From positions 1 to 48,737 of the forward strand of contig WELA01003673.1 of assembly GCA_009602735.1 (NCBI GenBank): 48,737 nucleotides of DNA, given 5' to 3'. Position 1 is the stretch's first letter, and each line of letters begins with the position of its first letter. The position numbers and the translations under genes are program-made. The notes under the pieces were generated by a model that did no database searches, was not told where the DNA came from, and saw only the letters and a list, made by a program, of their open reading frames with translations. Shown here in pieces: positions 46,965 through 48,737 of this stretch. Source of the DNA: Mesotaenium endlicherianum. Taxonomy: Eukaryota > Streptophyta > Zygnematophyceae > Zygnematales > Mesotaeniaceae.

Positions 46965-48198
46965 TGTAATGAATCAGTATACTAGTAGATATAATATTCA
47001 TTTAAATGTAATAGTAAATTTAGTTCAGCCTGCTGAACTGTAGTTGAATAATCAGTTTGTTGCACTTTATATTTAATAGCAGTTTAATGTCTCAGGCGGA
47101 TGCAGCAGGCTGAAGTCAGCTTAAGTCAACTTGCTGACACATTCTTTGACAGCCAGTTGACTTCCGTAGTCGGTAGCAGCGAACTGCCTCGATATGCATC
47201 TAAGTGTGGTAGGCTAGATGAATGGCCAGATGACATCCCTATGATGGATGGCAATTCGGGATGATGGGAGATGGCGGTGGATTTGGTTAACCGAGGTCCT
47301 ACCAACGTGGTTAACTCCCGGGTAGGCGGTGCCATCGCACTGACCGTTGAACAGTACAACTCATTCCATGTACATATGCTAGGCATTGCTCTCGAGTTCG
47401 GCATTCGGAAACGAGGCCAACTCTCTTGTACAACTTACTGAGAGAGATCTGAATCCAAGGCGAGAAGCCATTGATACTGAAATGAATCGACTTACCAAAT
47501 AAGCGATTAACAATTAATAAAGATCTTTATATCAGCAAGTAATCTTTATGGTATTTTTCGTTAACTGGTTAAACGGCAAAAGACAACACACTAGCAGCGA
47601 ATAAAACTCGTACGTCAAATGCGAGTAAACTAGCATCAATAATGCAAATCAGTAAACTCATACATAAGCAAGGTTAGAAGACAGTGCGTATTTATGGCTT
47701 CTTGCCTTGGACTCAGATCTCTCTCAGTAAGCTGTACTAGAGAGTTGGCCTCGTTTCCTAATGCCGAACTCGAGAGCAATGCCTAGCATATGTACAAGGA
47801 ATGAGTTTACTATTCAACGGTCAGTGCGATGGCACCCCCTACCCGGGAGTTAACCACGTTGGTAGGACCTCGGTTAACCAAATCCACCGCCATCTCCCAT
47901 CATCCCGAATCGCCATCCATCGTAGGGATGTCATCTGGCCATTCATCTAGCATATCGTACTTAGGTGTATGTCAAGGCAGTTCGCTGCTACCGAGTACGG
48001 AAGTCAGCTGGCTGTCAACGAATGGGTGAGCAAGCTAACTCATATGGATTTCAGCCTGCTGCTTCCGGCTGAGTCATTAAACTGATAATTATGTAAAGTC
48101 CAGCAAACTGACTATTAACTAAATTTCAGCAGGCTGAACTTAATTAACTATTATAATTTAAATGAATATTATATCCACTAATATACTGATTCATTACA
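46965..48198. repeat. Large inverted repeat of two LTR-like arms
   Basis: Left arm 46965-47470 and right arm 47695-48198 are inverted copies of each other, similar throughout with scattered differences and small indels. A 224-bp spacer separates them. Each arm starts TGTAATGAATCAG at the outside and ends AGAAGCCA at the inside, the TG...CA layout of an LTR. Outside the right arm the minus strand has AGTTGGAGGGAT, like a polypurine tract. No target duplication flanks the pair. The shared MAPPTRELTT reading frame in both arms is just this shared sequence. Confidence 0.8.
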
Positions 48199-48459
48199 AT
48201 CCCTCCAACTTAACTTGTTGTCGCCTCGACAACATTATACTGCAAAAGCCTTAAATAAAGGAACTGACCCTGACCAGCCTCCCCTACTGTCTGTCTTTTC
48301 AGCCTGTCACCTTAAGGGGTTGTTCCTGGGACTTCAAGGTCAGGAGACGGAGATCTGGACCTAGATCTGGACAGCCCTCTAGGTCTGTCAGCTGGCCTTC
48401 TAAAGGACCCTGTTTGCTCTAAAGTTGTACCTCGAGGGGAACGAAGGATGGTAGCCTGC
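48199..48459 (-). repeat. Retroelement 3' tract and copy of the gag-like repeat
   Basis: 48199-48313 looks like the 3' internal end of an LTR element read on the minus strand, with a purine tract near 48201-48212. 48314-48459 closely matches 40138-40290 in the same orientation, and is cut at 48459 by a family A LTR. Confidence 0.7.
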
Positions 48460-48737
48460 TGTAGTGATTCGAGTTATTATATATTAGTTCGCATATATTT
48501 TAATGTTTTCAAATATATTTGGAGTAGTATTGTGTGGAGTCAAGTGTGAATAGGTACTCTAGTAACTTGGTTCATGTCCTTTGTACCTTCCAAGGCATTT
48601 TCGAAGTTAGAGGAAAGACCTAGAAGAACTCCATGTGGCAAAAGTCAGATGTGCCATTTTTAGGTCAAAAGGACATGTGTACATTATTCTAGAAAGAGGT
48701 GGCAAGTTTTGGGATGTGTTGGGTGCCAACACATCAA
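48460..48737 (+). repeat. Partial LTR of gypsy family A at window end
   Basis: Starts TGTAGTGATTCGAG and follows the LTR at 17273 with few differences up to the window edge. It inserted into the gag-like repeat. The remainder of the element, if any, lies to the right. Confidence 0.92.

Noticed and set aside
47126-48029. Two similar small ORFs starting MAPPTRELTT on opposite strands
   Set aside because: They are the same stretch of the inverted repeat arms read twice, with no family motif.

Overview
The window is nuclear DNA from a repeat-rich green plant lineage. The evidence is spliced genes with GT-AG introns, a UbiA-type prenyltransferase with a plastid-like leader, an RWP-RK transcription factor, and Ty3/gypsy elements primed by initiator tRNA-Met. 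A large-genome streptophyte (charophyte) alga such as Chara fits best, but that is inference. Three cellular genes occupy roughly 19.3-37.2 kb. Most of the rest is transposable elements in various states of decay, or AT-rich DNA without visible genes.

Layout: 1-259 is an antisense fragment of a Ty3/gypsy LTR (family A) cutting into a decayed gypsy integrase (260-1386) whose C-terminus carries an intact-looking PHD finger. 1506-4142 is a second decayed gypsy element (gag, protease, half of RT), broken by about 360 bp of organelle-like, palindrome-rich DNA (4143-4500). 4501-11095 and 17776-18644 are AT-rich DNA without genes. Inside this lies a complete family A chromovirus (11096-17775) with 503-bp LTRs, intact gag and pol, and a textbook -1 frameshift signal. 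19327-24790 (+) is a five-exon UbiA prenyltransferase gene. 25453-31080 (-) is a many-exon AAA+ ATPase of the Vps4/katanin group, with two micro-exons and an assembly gap flanked by an artefact-like 497-bp duplication. 33052-37187 (-) is an RWP-RK gene with a very long Gln/His-rich tail. 37.2-40.1 kb holds tandem repeats and a MITE-like element. 40.1-48.5 kb is a nest of elements: a gag-like ORF cluster, a decayed minus-strand chromovirus split by a piggyBac element with perfect TTAA target duplications, and a 1.2-kb inverted repeat of LTR-like arms. 48460-48737 is another family A LTR.

The exon maps of the three genes come from reading splice sites by eye. For UbiA, for the last 16 exons of the AAA gene and for the RWP-RK gene, every junction keeps phase and restores family motifs. 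The first exons of the AAA gene and the 5' end of the RWP-RK gene are not resolved. A theme across the transposons is that each type carries a different chromatin-reader module at a terminus: a chromodomain on two gypsy elements, a PHD finger on a third, and possibly a Tudor-like domain on the piggyBac element. The strongest candidates for something undescribed are the PHD-finger gypsy lineage and the -1 frameshift cassette of family A.
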